From: Lamellibrachia columna
Lineage: Eukaryota; Annelida; Polychaeta; Sabellida; Siboglinidae
Length of the DNA stretch: 64,000 bases
Assembly: GCA_963662155.1 (NCBI GenBank)
Contig: OY759262.1
Location: 59,939,510 to 60,003,509, forward strand
Direction of reading: 5' to 3'
Position numbers and translations under genes: made by a program
The notes under the pieces: model-generated
The model's input: only the letters and a program-made list of their open reading frames with translations
What the model was told of the DNA's origin: nothing
The model's database searches: none
In this document: piece by piece, positions 1-11,791 of the stretch
Numbering within the stretch: the first letter of the stretch is position 1
How the letters are laid out: each line of letters starts with the position of its first letter

Positions 1-62
1 TCAAGTTGACGAATTACCCGCCTCTGACTTCATCAGTACTAATGACGTAGTGGTCGGATGAC

Positions 63-151
63 GTCATCGTACACGTGAGGAAGTTCGTAATTGCCCTCAT
101 CTCGGTTGATCGCTGCCTTGGTCTCACAAACTTCCTCACGTAGACGATGAC
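63..151. repeat. Near-perfect inverted repeat beside a CRE-like palindrome
   Basis: Arms 63-85 and 129-151 are reverse complements over 23 bp with two mismatches, around a 43-nt loop. The left arm overlaps the palindrome TGACGTCA at 59-66, the consensus of a CREB/ATF site. No gene is visible next to it, so a promoter role is unsupported. Confidence 0.6.
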
Positions 152-2864
152 ATTTTAGTAAAATGATTTTAGTAAAAATGCCTTAATTCACATATTTTTT
201 TCGATCTCAAAGTTCATATAAATTAACATTGTTAAATTGCATATCTATTTACTATATGAACAGTAAATCATCCTATAAAAACGTTATATTGTTCAGTCAA
301 ATGTGAATATATTTGGCCTATTTTTAGATTTTATTGCAAAATCGGGCATTTTCTTAAATAAAAAAAAAATCACGATAGTAAGACGTTTTGCATGGGTATT
401 TTCTTAAATAACCCAGCTGTTATAAATACTAATAAATCCAGTGTCACCAAGCCTCCTGTAAACCATGCAGTCGTTCAGTTAACTAATGCAAATCCTTGTA
501 CCTTTAAAGCTATGCTTTGTAAAGTCTGCTTTGCTAAGCTAAGCAGACTTTACAAAATGAAACATATTGAAAAATGAAAGTATGTAATCAGATATGAAAT
601 TTCATCGTTCATTAAACAAGCAATTATAAGATTTATGCTGGTGCTTTATTTACTAACCTACAATTAGGTGTTTGACATGTGTCCGAATTAATAATAATAA
701 TAATAAATATATATCAGTAGACCCTATTATTTGTACCATAACCACCAGTGTCGTTATTGTTAGTCAAATAAACGTGTCGCATTAGTAATATTATAAAATG
801 CAGTTGATTTATTTTGGGCCGGTTTAGCCTAAAAGCTGGTGCATCAGTTGTGCGCTTGAATACTTGTCTCGGCTCCCTGCAGTTAGGCACGGTGTAGTGA
901 AGCACTATCTTGATAGGGAGCAGCGCCACCCAGCGGAAGATGTGGCATATACCGTCGTCTGCAACGATCCGACTAGGCAAAGTCAATCACTGTACAATTT
1001 TTCTATCTGGCTGTTGCTGTTGTATAGGCGAAGAGCACGTTCGGCAGAAACGTACGCATTTTCATGAAACGTTAAACCTTACAAAAACGCCATAAACAGA
1101 GCAATAAACACGTATTTCATGTCTGTATGCATTCTTATATGTATAATCACTGAAGTTACCTGACAATAACCATGTAAAAGTGTGAAATTGTAACCTTTTT
1201 GTTAAAACGAATGAGCTTGTCAAATTTTTTATATAACCGGATGTTGTCTGAGCGAGCTTACCAAACGGGATTCTTGTAGATCAATATAAGGTCACGCTAA
1301 GAATTGCCGTCTGCTGGTCATATAGTTACATCATTAATCATCCCCCTATAAACTACTAACTTACTAACGGGTGTTTTATTTATGTCGTTTATGGCGTTTG
1401 ATCATGTGACCCAAAGGCAACATCACGTGCACAGTAAGGCGGCTATTTATGAAATATTTCCTATGTGACCGATAAATGTACTCATAAATAATTATTTGGA
1501 GCACATTTCTTCTGTTTCTTGACGCCCAAGTGTCGGTTGTAAGTCACGGAATACACATGTGAAACGGTTAGTGCGTATCGGTTTTAAAACTTAAGTTATT
1601 AGTTCCGTAGCCATTTGGCTACGGAAAGCCCAAATCCGCGCATAGAATAATCACGGCAAAAATCTCCACCCCAAAGCTCAAGAGTGGGGCGGACGATCCG
1701 ACATGATCGATTGTATGAACAACATATGTCCATTGTCACCGCCACGCACTTGTTACGGTTCTGTTAACTGCCATACAAGGAGTGACTTCATGCACCTTAA
1801 AAGATACCACTTTTATTTGGATGTATGCGGTCAATATCTGGGAATTTTGGCGCGAAAAGACGGCGTCTAACTAATGACATTAGTTAGTGGTGAGCCCTTG
1901 TATGTTAGTTAACAGGATCGTGCATGGGTCTACGATGACAAAACTAACCACGGACAAGGCTATGGTTTTACGCACTATTCCATTACCGTTCTTGAGACGT
2001 CAATGCTAACTTTGTGAATGCTGTGCGCATCTCATACTCTTAAAACGTACCAAAACTCTCAGTACCGCGACATTAGGGGCCACCGCCAATGGTAATAACC
2101 AACGAAGATGCGACACCTTCGTCGCTTATGCGGTTGATGTTCCCAGATTCATAATAAAACTTATTTTCGACGCACGGAAACATTTGGTTTGATGTTGACG
2201 TATTTCAACGCTCGATATTTACCGAACAGCGGCAGCTGCTTCCAATCTGCGGCGGAGTCGAACTCGTCTTGGATGGCAGTGCTGAACAGAACACATAGGC
2301 GTCGGAACTGGGGTATATTTTGCCCCCCCCCCCAGTGGAAACGCTCGCAGAAACGAATTTGCTCCACCCCCCACATCCAATATTCAACAGCTTCCGACGC
2401 TTATAATGTTGACCACAGACGAAGCTCACGAGTGGATTGGTGAAAAGCACATCCCATAAACAGTTCACTAACTTCTTCATAACCAAGTGAAAGTTTCAGT
2501 AAATATTGACACCAGAATACTTCCGACTTTACAACTAGTCTAACTTCCTGTGGTAGAGGCTATGCCGATTTAAACAGCAGCTCGTAAATTTACATTATTC
2601 GCTAGACGGCAGCACTAGGCAAAACGTGATCGCTACATTAGACCACATTCATTCGAAGTGAAAATAACAAGTCTTGAACATTACATTTCTGTAATCCCGA
2701 ACGAATATATGGAATTGCGTCAACGTTTTGGGCAGACGTTATCTAATGTCATTTTTACTTGATGCCATTTCAAGCGGTGCCTGCAGAGACTACGCTGTGG
2801 ACGGATGACCTCAGTTAGACTGACAACGGGGAAGTGGGCATACCCGGTGCTTAGCTCTTGCATA
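152..2864. other. Unassigned region with two short perfect hairpins
   Basis: No coding sequence or transposon was recognised; the short open frames show no family motif. Two perfect hairpins occur: 516-531 pairs with 541-556 (16-bp stem, 9-nt loop), and 1603-1613 pairs with 1616-1626 (11-bp stem, 2-nt loop). A run of ten C lies near 2325. The rest is ordinary AT-rich intergenic or intronic sequence. Confidence 0.5.
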
Positions 2865-3262
2865 ACATCAGCCTACCTATACGGCCTAGACACCATGGCG
2901 ATGACGTAACACCAACCTACCTATACGGCCTAGAAACCATGGCGATGACGGAAAAACAACAAGAGAAACTGCAAGTTTCCGAGAATAACTGGGTGAGAAG
3001 AATTTCGGGAGTGAAAATAATAGACAAGCGAAGAATGGAGGAGCTGATGGAGGAAGTTGGTGGGAAAGAGAGTCTCAGGGGAAGTTGGTGAGGAGCCGGT
3101 AGAAATGGGCTCGACGCGTGGAAAGAATGGAATGGGAACGGTTAACGAAGAGAGGAGTGCGCTTAGAGCGGAGGGTAGAAGGAGACGAGGAAGATCGAAA
3201 CTGATATTTGGCGGGAGTGGGATGGGAGTGGAGAATGAGAGCGAGGGATGGGTTGGTGGAGA
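2865..3262 (+). mobile_element. Degraded non-LTR retrotransposon fragment (end of RT ORF)
   Basis: Translation of 2916-3090 gives the pattern LYGLETMAMTEKQQEKLQV followed by NNWVRRI and a basic stretch. This is the typical region after the reverse-transcriptase core in many LINEs, where a 'YG.ET....Q...L...NNW.R.I' block precedes an RRRRGR tail. The RRRRGRSKL tail is visible near 3175-3205, but only after frame changes, so the copy is dead. A 35-bp piece is directly duplicated with a 44-bp period (2872 and 2916). The clade cannot be fixed from this fragment, and both ends are indistinct. Confidence 0.65.
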
Positions 3263-3920
3263 CGACAGTGAACTACTGATACTTCAATTTACTATCGATA
3301 GTATTGCACCGACACATCGACTGTTGCGATGCATCGATAGTTCGATGTGTTATTACACCCCAAGTGATTGGTCAGCGATGCGGCCTCACCTGCCACGGAC
3401 TGCCTTCATGTACGACGTAGAGTCGCTGTCCAGACTGAACGTCTTCGGCCTCGTCTTCTGTCGCCGCCGCCGCTGCGTCATCTCTCGCCGCTGAAACCCC
3501 CGCAACAGCGCAAATCATCGTATCGATTCACGGAACATTTATTCTACGATTTTGTTTCGACTTCATGACTGAACGTAAAGGTAAAATATAATTCGCTGTA
3601 GGCGAATTTAAAAAAAAAAAGAACATTACGTTGCACCCGTTATACATCGAATGGAATTTTGCAACGGCATTACATCCAGGGGTCGCTTTTCACACAATCC
3701 CGTCATACACTGCGGCCCCTCGACGCGCGGGTATGCGCATGCGTTACACAGCAATACGCACCTCGAGAAAAACGATGTAGGCGGCCGACTTAAATCTTGT
3801 CTTTGATTTAAATTCTTTTCCCTTCATAATCCGGAAACACGTATCTTCAAATGATACCCTAAAAGAGAACATTAAGTAATTTGCGAGCATATAATATACA
3901 ATTTGAGGGATTTGTTGTAA
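3263..3920. other. Unassigned region
   Basis: Nothing recognised. Around 3290-3350 there are several ATCGAT-type palindromes, including an inverted pair CACATCGA/TCGATGTG. An open frame of about 145 aa ending in an arginine-rich tail shows no known domain and is probably spurious. Confidence 0.4.
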
Positions 3921-4130
3921 TATGAAGAATAAGAAGAACAAGAACAGGGAGAATAAGAAACCGCAACATGACCGAGGGCGGGAGAAAGAGAGGGATGGGC
4001 GGGAGGGAGGGAGGGCGATCGAGAGAGAGAGAGAGAGAGAGAGTGGGGGGGAGGGAGGAAGAGGAAGGGAGATGGAGAGGGAGAGGGAGAGGGAGAGAGA
4101 CAGACAGACAGAAAGCGAGAGAGTGTAGTT
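3921..4130. repeat. GA/GGGA-rich low-complexity tract
   Basis: Almost pure purine on the plus strand, passing through GGGA, GA and GACA runs. Open frames on both strands here are products of low complexity. Confidence 0.9.
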
Positions 4131-4200
4131 GCAAACAGCATGTAGTATACAACCGGTTGTATGCTAGGTATACGCATACAGTAGTATTGTTTGAACGTAC

Positions 4201-4318
4201 GGTTGTACGCTTCTGTGCGCGCGTCGCGCGAGTGTACAAGTGCATGCGTGCGTGCATGCGTGCGTGCACGCGTGCGTGCGTGCATGCGTGTGTGCGTGCG
4301 TGCATGCGTGCGCATAGC
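4201..4318. repeat. (TGCG)n/(TGCA)n microsatellite
   Basis: Alternating purine-pyrimidine tetranucleotides of the TGCG/TGCA kind, potentially Z-DNA-forming. Cysteine/arginine and histidine-rich open frames over it are artefacts. Confidence 0.9.
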
Positions 4319-5280
4319 ATGTAAACGAAGTGTCGTACATGGAAAAACACTGTCATCTGCTGCTGACTGTGCATCCGCACCTTCTAGTTTCGTGCGAGCT
4401 AAACACGTCCGGCGTTTGTTCGCCCGGCTTCGTTCCATTCTCTTGCGGAAACATTTCTGAAATCGAATGTAAAAATTCTTCTTGCCTAAGACGTCCTTAC
4501 ACTGAAAACTATTACATGCAATGTTTCAATTGCAGACATTGAGACAAAATAATGAATAGCAGTAGTGTGCTCTTAACCTGAAAATGAGATGGTGTCTGGC
4601 TTTTGTAATCGAATGATGACAATTCCTCCTGGATCTATGATTGCTGCATCATGATGCGGTAAATGGAATGCAGAAAGGCGGAACGATAAAATGATGTCAT
4701 GGTTACTGACGATTTGACGCACAGACTATTTCTTTGTGTAGCACTTTGATTTGAGAAGGCATTCCGTTAACATTGCAGTGATAATATGGGCGTGCATATC
4801 ACGCATTGGTGAAACAAAACTTCCTTCAACTTTCGGTTTCATACCGTATGTTTGGTAACATTTCCAGTCGTCCGCCGTAGATAGTATCTGCTTGACGTCA
4901 TCAGGCCTGACGCCAAAGATGTGAATTCGTGCAACAGCCCATTTCTGTAGGGGATTGTTGAACCTACAATCGAGCCGCTATATTTTACTAAAATGCATTT
5001 ATATGAACCTATTAGTTTTAATGCACTAAACAGCTATACTTTAGAACACCCGTGAGCACATGGAGGAAACATCCAATTGTGTCGGTAATTCGTGTTTACT
5101 CTCTGAATATTGACATCACTCTTGAACCCGTACAAAACGATATCCTTACGACAATCATAATAAAGAGCACCTCTGAATTAAGGCCATATTTGGCTTATAC
5201 AATAGGTAGTCTTATTTCCAGTTATGATAAACCATCATTGATGACAGAGCACACGTGATGTGACACCATGTGTTTAATGG
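4319..5280. other. Unassigned region
   Basis: No gene, transposon or array recognised. Confidence 0.4.
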
Positions 5281-5520
5281 GTGTGGCAGCAACCTCCCAT
5301 CTCTCACCTGTTTTTGGAGCCAACTTACCACCTCCAATCATTTTGCGAGTCCACCTCCCACTTCCCACCAAAACCACCTCCCATTTCCCTCCTATCCCAC
5401 CTCCCACCTCCCACTTCCCGTCAATCCCACCTCCCACTTCCCGCCAATCCCACCTCCCACCTATTTTTGAGGTCAACCTCCTACCAATTTTTAGTGCCAA
5501 CCTCCCACCAACCTCCTCAC
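5281..5520. repeat. CT-rich minisatellite of CCACCTCCCACTTCC-like units
   Basis: Irregular tandem units about 14-28 bp long, rich in CCACCTCC on the plus strand. Proline/serine-rich frames here are shadows of the repeat. Confidence 0.8.
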
Positions 5521-6091
5521 ATCGGGAGTCCTTATAGCGAGAGTCCACTCTACATTACGTGTGACAATTTGGCACAGCGCATCGACCCTGACAAGTCGCC
5601 CGTATTTTTCTTTGAATCGCCATACTTCTAGAACGTATCAACAGTTACCTGCCCGGCAAAGATCCCGCACAGTCCGATGACGAACAAAATGTTGAAGACG
5701 GTTCATCCAACAATTGTTCCTACACCCACGTCTCCTTTTGCTATGAACACGCCTACAAGATAACACTTAGTCAGAAATGGCAAGCAAGACATCCACCCAC
5801 ATCCCTAATTTAACAAGATTTAACAAGATTGCCATCGCAAACAACAAATTCCATATGGCAAGTGGACAAGGAAGCCATTGGCTTTTCGAGAGTCCAACAA
5901 TTTTCTTAACTATGTGTAGCCCCCCCCATCAGATATCTGTCAATTCTATTTTTAAACATATTCACACTACTAGCATTAACACAATCATTTGGCAGTTTGT
6001 TCCATTCATTTATCACCCTCTGTGAGAAAGAGTACTTTCTCATTTCCAACCTACACTGCTCCTTAACTAATGCTGCTTTGTGTCCTCTGGT

Positions 6092-8981
6092 TCAATTGCC
6101 TTCTTTAAGTTTGAAGAACATATTCCTATCAACATCCTCATAACCATTCACTATTTTAAACACTTCTATTTGGTCTCTTCTTAGTCTCCTGGTCTCTAGT
6201 TTTGTCAAACCACATTGCAATAAGCGTCTTTCGTAACTAAGGTCTCTCAATTCTGGAATCATTTTAGTTGCTCTTCGTTGTATTCTTTCTAGCTTGTCTA
6301 TGTCCTTTTTACGATACGGCCTCCATGCTTGAATACAATATTCCAAATGTGGTCTAACTATTGCTTTGTACAGGGGTACAATTAGCTGTTTCTCCTTATA
6401 CGTGATAGTTTTCCTAATTAGCCCTAGAATTTGATTTCCTTTCGAAGCAGCAATCCCACATTGCTCGGAAACTTTCATGTCAGCACTAAATGTTACTCCC
6501 AAGTCCTTTTCTTATGTGCTTCTTCCTAGTACAGCATTCCCCATTTTATATTCTTCGACCATGTTTCCATGTCCAATATGTATACATTTACACTTCCAAA
6601 AATTGAATAACATTTGCCACTTTTCTGACCATTTAACTAATTTATCTAGATCATCCTGTAAACTTTGTTTATCTGTATCATTAGTAACCTTTCTGAATAC
6701 TTTTGTGTCATCTGCAAACTTCAGTACTTTGCTAGATATGTCATTTTCCAAATCATTTATATATATTAAAAACAGTATAGGGCCTAATACTGATCCCTGT
6801 GATACCCCACTCAAAAACCGATTTCCAACTTGAAATCGCACCATCTACTATTACTGTCTGTCTTCTGTGTGTAAACCACTTTTCTATCCAGTTGATTACA
6901 TCATTTCCTATACCATGGGCTTTTAGTTTAAGTAACAATCTTTGATGTGGCACTTTATCGAAAGCTTTCTGAAAATCTAAGTAGACAACATCCACTGGTG
7001 ACCCGTCATCTACCCACTTTGTAATTTCTTCCAAAAAACATAAGAGATTGGTTAGACATGACCTTGCTTTTAGGAACCCATGTTGAGATGTATTTATTAA
7101 TTTATGTTTTACAAGGAATTCCACCATGTGGTCTCTAATTAATGTTTCGAGTAATTTACATACAACTAATATTAAACTCACTGGTCTGTAATTGTCTGGC
7201 TTGTTCGTCGATCCATTCTTAAATAGCGACGTAATGTTTGCTTCTTTCCATTCTGAAGGAACTATTCCTTCTTCTAGTGACAAGTTAAAAAAATTTGCAT
7301 GTGGTGTACTAATTTGCTTAACAATTTCCTTAAGCAGGTTTGGTGGTATCCCATCAACTCCAAGTGATTTATTATCTTTCATCTTCTTAATTTTCTTTGT
7401 TATCATTTCAGGAGTTACAAATAACTGCCCTAAACGTTCTGATTTATTGCCCTCAAATTTAGTAAATGCTAATATCTTCTGTGGTAAAAACTGAAATACT
7501 CATTCAGGACCTCTGCCATTTGAAACCCGTCTGAAATTATATTTCCCCTGTTGTTTTCCAGTGGTCCGACCTTATCTCGAACTTTCTGTTTACTCCTTGC
7601 ATAAGCATATAAACTCTTGCTGTCATTTTTGATATTACCTGCCAATTTTTTTTCAAAGGTTCTTTTAGATTTTCTAATTTCAGCTTTAGCTAGGTTAAGT
7701 GCTTCTTTGTAATTTGCATAGTCTTCATCCTTTCTGGTGCGCCTATAAACCCTCCACATAGTCTCCATCCTTTCTGGTGCGCCTATAAACCCTCCACATA
7801 GTCTCCATCCTTTCTGGTGCGCCTATAAACCCTCCACATAGTCTTCATCCTTTCTGGTGCGCCTATAAACCCTCCACATAGTCTTCATCCTTTCTGGTGC
7901 GCCTATAAACCCTCCACATAGTCTTCATCCTTTCTGGTTCGCCTATAAACCCTCCACATAGTCTTCATCCTTTCTGGTGCGCCTATAAACCCTCCACATA
8001 GTTTGCTTCAACACTATTTTTCTAATAGCTTCTTTTGACAAGTGTTTCTTTTTGACCGTTTTCCTTGTTTTTTCAAGGGAACAAATTTACCGATGATACT
8101 CTCAATTTCATATTTTAGAATATTCCAACATTCAATTGCGGTCTTATTAATCAGCATGCTATTCCAATCTAGCTTTGCTAAGTATTTTCTCATATCTTTA
8201 AAGTTACCTTTGTGGAAGTTTCTCCTATACGTTTTTTTATTTTTACTTTCTGATTTTACACTGATGTCAAAATGTATTTGATTGTGGTCACTGTTACCCA
8301 ATGGTTCATGTATTCTTACATTGTGTTGTAATTCTTTTTGTGATGACAAAACTACATATAATACATTATCTAACCGGTTTGTTTTAGCACGTGCTGAGTA
8401 AGGAAGCTATCCTGAATTAAAAATAGAAATTGTTGGTCCTCACCCCTTGTACTCTCTAGAGATTTCCATTGTATATGTCCATGGTTAAAATCTCCCATTA
8501 TGATACATTCCCCTTTACTAACTTCATTTATAGCATTTTGTATTTTTGTGTTATCCTCTTCGTTTATGTTTGGACTTCGGTAAACTAATCAAATAGTTCA
8601 TTTTGAATTTCCTGAAACTATTTTGCACCAAACAGCTTCATCGTAATCTGCTTCCCTTTCTAATTTTATTTCATAAACCTGAATATATTCTTTAACATAT
8701 AAAATAACTCCCCCTCCCCTTCTTCCTATTCGATCTCTCCTAAACATTACGTATCCTGTCAATCATAATTCAGTATCTGTTATGTCTGTGTTGGCCCATG
8801 ATTCGGTAATACCAATTATAGGAGGATCAATATCTAATACCACAATGTTTAATTCGTTTTTCTTATTTACTAAACTCCTAGCATTTAAGCACACGCATCT
8901 ATAACCTGCTTCAGACATATTTTTCGGACATTTCGTTATTGGTTTATCTGTACTAGTGGCCTCTTGTCCTGCTTGAGGCAT
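6092..8981 (-). pseudogene. Broken ORF2 of CR1 copy A (APE endonuclease plus reverse transcriptase)
   Basis: ORF2 would nick target DNA and reverse-transcribe the element's RNA. Reading the minus strand: endonuclease N-terminus at 8763-8981 (CLNARSLVNKKNEL, then GITESWANTD); GDFN near 8490-8500; the SDH motif in LGNSDHNQIHFDI at 8250-8300; a basic linker at 7469-7768; RT fingers/palm at 6753-7406 (GVDGIPP, NYRPVSL, YLDFQKAFDKVPH, HGFLKARSC); the catalytic box FADDTKVF near 6705; then the RT C-terminus (LVRPHLEY-like RPHLEYCIQAW, 6330-6380). Damage includes a frameshift near 6800, a TAA replacing Gln at about 6514, a frameshift near 7480 and a 40-bp tandem array at 7721-8000, whose unit is not a multiple of three. 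Confidence 0.9.
7721..8000. repeat. 40-bp x7 tandem array inside the LINE ORF2 linker
   Basis: Seven consecutive 40-bp units start at 7721, 7761, 7801, 7841, 7881, 7921 and 7961, differing at only a few positions. The unit is LINE sequence: the minus strand encodes WRVYRRTRKDED. The homologous place in copy C (about 52160-52200) has a single unit, so the array expanded after the element was made. Confidence 0.95.
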
Positions 8982-9058
8982 CTCTAATTAACCCCCTTGC
9001 GCTTCTAGTTTATCCTGCTTGAAGCATCTCTAAGTAACCCCCCTGCGCTTCTAGTTTA
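8967..9058. repeat. Direct duplication of ~46 bp at the 5' edge of LINE copy A
   Basis: Two copies beginning with TCCTGCTTGA at 8967 and 9013, with a few substitutions, lie between the endonuclease start and the following minisatellite. Confidence 0.8.
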
Positions 9059-9059
9059 A

Positions 9060-9345
9060 TTGATATCCACTCACATCCCTAAATGATATCCACTCACATC
9101 CCTAATTGTTGTATGATATCGACTCACATCCCTAAATGATGTACAATATCCACTCACATCCCTAATTGATGTATGATGTCCACTCACATCCATAAATGAT
9201 GTATGATATCCACTCACATCCCTAATTGATGTATGATGTCCACTCACATGCCTAATTGATGTATAATATCCACTAACATCCCTAATGGTTGTATGATGTC
9301 CACTCACATGCCTAATTGATGGATGTATGATGTCCACTCACATCC
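9060..9345. repeat. ~30-bp minisatellite (CACTCACATCCCTAATTGATG type), first block
   Basis: About nine units of roughly 30 bp (TGATATCCACTCACATCC core). The minus strand reads as a 10-aa repeat like DVSGYHTSIR, which I take to be incidental. The same family resumes at 9920. Confidence 0.9.
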
Positions 9346-9461
9346 ACATCCAACGTTCCAGTTGGCGTTCAAAGACACGTTCTATTGTGATTTAAAGTTG
9401 TTGGAGCGCTTAATGTTAACCGTGATTATTGGTATTGACAATGGATGGTTTTCGTACAAAG

Positions 9462-9655
<194 letters not shown>

Positions 9656-9919
9656 AGAAAGTGTTCATGATGTTTCGTTTACCGTAGTGTATCGATGTAT
9701 GTTTAAAAAACAACGTTTGTGTTCCGATCACAGTGGGTAAGGGTGCTGACTTCGAGCGCATATATGTAAGTTTGCGTCATGATGGCTGACGTGTCACCTG
9801 ATGAATACAACATTAGCAAAGTTGCACACAGGACGCTATAATGCAAAGTTTCATATAGTGACGTTAAATGACATCGGTTTCGAGTAGTGTCTTACATCGG
9901 TGTTTTGAGATCATCCATA

Positions 9920-10375
9920 ACTGATGTATGATATCCACTCACATCCCTAAATAATGAATGATATCTGCTCACACCCCTAATTGATGCATGATAGCCACTC
10001 ACATCCCTAATTGATGCATGATATCCACTCACATCCCTAAATGATATCCACTCACATCCCTAATTGATGTATGATATCTGCTCACACCCCTAATTGATGC
10101 ATGATAGCCACTCACATCCCTAATTGGTGCATGATATCCACTCACATCCCTAAATGATATCCACTCACATCCCTAATTGATGTATGATATCTGTTCACAC
10201 CCCTAATTGATGCATGATAGCCACTCACATCCCTAATTGATGCATGATATCCACTCACATACATAAATTATATCTACTCACATCCCTAATTGATGTATGA
10301 TATCTGCTCACACCCCTAATTGATGCATGATATCCACTCACATCCCTAATTGATGCATGATATCCACGCACACAC
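9920..10375. repeat. ~30-bp minisatellite, second block
   Basis: The 9060-9345 family continues here with more variants (CTCACACCCC, GCATGATAGCC) and a visible higher-order period of about 115-120 bp, in which a truncated ATGATATCC unit recurs. The two blocks are separated by the TG tract and about 260 bp of other sequence. Confidence 0.9.
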
Positions 10376-11791
10376 GCACACATAAATAATATATTGTCTA
10401 GGATGGAATCATTCCCTGTTCACATTGTGTTAAAATGCACCTCTTAAGCGAATCAGCCACTTAGCAATCAAATTGCTTTGGCCCGAAATGATTCTATTAA
10501 GCGGCGTCCTTTGTGTGTGTAATAGTAGCGATGCTACAATGTCGTCGTATATTATAATTATGCGCTTAGATGTACAACGTTGACAGACACAAACAATTCT
10601 ACAATTTTCTTTTCCATTCACTAAAGTTTTTGTTGGATTGGACAATTGTCGCTAGCTCTAAATAAACACAAATGGAGCACGTGCTGTTGCTACTAGATTG
10701 CATTATCCTTCTTATTCGCTACAATCCCCTTGCATAGGCCTATCCTACTGAAAGCAAAAACAGTCGAACACGAACGGCCGACTGTCAACAATGATGTTCC
10801 ATAGACACCTGCATGGGGGTGGTTGAGGTATGGGCTGACGTCCCGTTCACTCCAAGGAAAGTGATGCGAAACATATAGTCACTCCTTTCCAGGGATAGTG
10901 ATCGCCGCAGGACTGCTGCCTGGCTTCCCAGCTGTGAGTCACTTGCATCAAAAAGTATGGCCTCTCACTACTCAACTGTGCCCGCAGCAGCACCTACACG
11001 TGGTGCCCCTGTCTAGCAGAGACTGATGTGTCATGGCGCGACTGAGCACCCAGCGGTATAACTGGGTATGCCGAAGTCGGATGTGCTGGGCCTGACCCGT
11101 TAGGCGCATAACGGCAGCACAACGATTTTCGCTAAACCAGACGACTACGGATTCTCGAGTGATGGTGCTTTGCCGTCGGAGACCCACCAGGACTGGAGGA
11201 TCTGCGGCGAACAGCGACCTTCGTATGAGTCCCCGGCTGAGCGTTCGACGAAGAAGAAGTCACCTACATATGGTTTCTACACAAGGAGCTCCCGATGTAT
11301 GACTGGCGTTCTCGCCCGTCTTAATCTAGGATGCAGCGGCTAGTGTCATGGAGGATGTCGCAATTACCGTTAATTAATTACCTAATTACCGTAGTCTTCG
11401 ATACAGCCAAGGACATGGACGAGGCCGTCTTTATGACTGATCAATAGGCCTCAAACATTAGATATTTTTCCAATTATATTTACATATACTGGAAGGTTAA
11501 CAGAACGTCAGTGTAATATTATTTTCAGTCGCACCGATATTGTACTTGCAATCGATCAACTACCGTCGACTTTGAATGGAGAATAAAGCTACAATATTAG
11601 TTCACGTTGTAATTACTAGTATGGGCTAGAAAGTGCAAATTGTTGTACATACTTACAAATAGGTGAAATACTGCATTAATCAAGTTTCGGACGTTCTTTC
11701 GTAAGAAATGCCTCCTAGTCATTGGCCGCGGTAGGCCTACCAAGTGTGTACTCTAGAGACAACCGGTAATGGAATGAAATATTTTACGATG
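10376..11791. other. Unassigned region
   Basis: No gene recognised. A more GC-rich stretch (10780-11330) with a 71-aa minus-strand frame shows no family motif. No transposon ends or tRNA seen. Confidence 0.4.

Larger units (their letters stand above)
5806..8995 (-). mobile_element. CR1-like non-LTR retrotransposon, copy A (5'-truncated, inactive)
   Basis: A minus-strand LINE that keeps endonuclease, reverse transcriptase and the 3' end but lacks ORF1. The 3' terminus (plus-strand 5806-5850) carries a short duplicated motif read on the minus strand as AAATCTTGTT. The same 3' end recurs at 38735-38890 and 58690-58862, which supports the boundary. The 5' side dissolves into a duplicated 46-bp block (8967-9058) and a minisatellite. 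Family assignment to the CR1 group rests on the ORF1/ORF2 architecture of the longer relative at 51.2-53.7 kb. Multiple stops and frameshifts make it non-autonomous. Confidence 0.9.

Noticed and set aside
10780..11330. Tc1/mariner-like transposase on the minus strand
   Set aside because: Arg-rich frames looked superficially similar, but no DDE motif, helix-turn-helix or inverted repeats could be identified.
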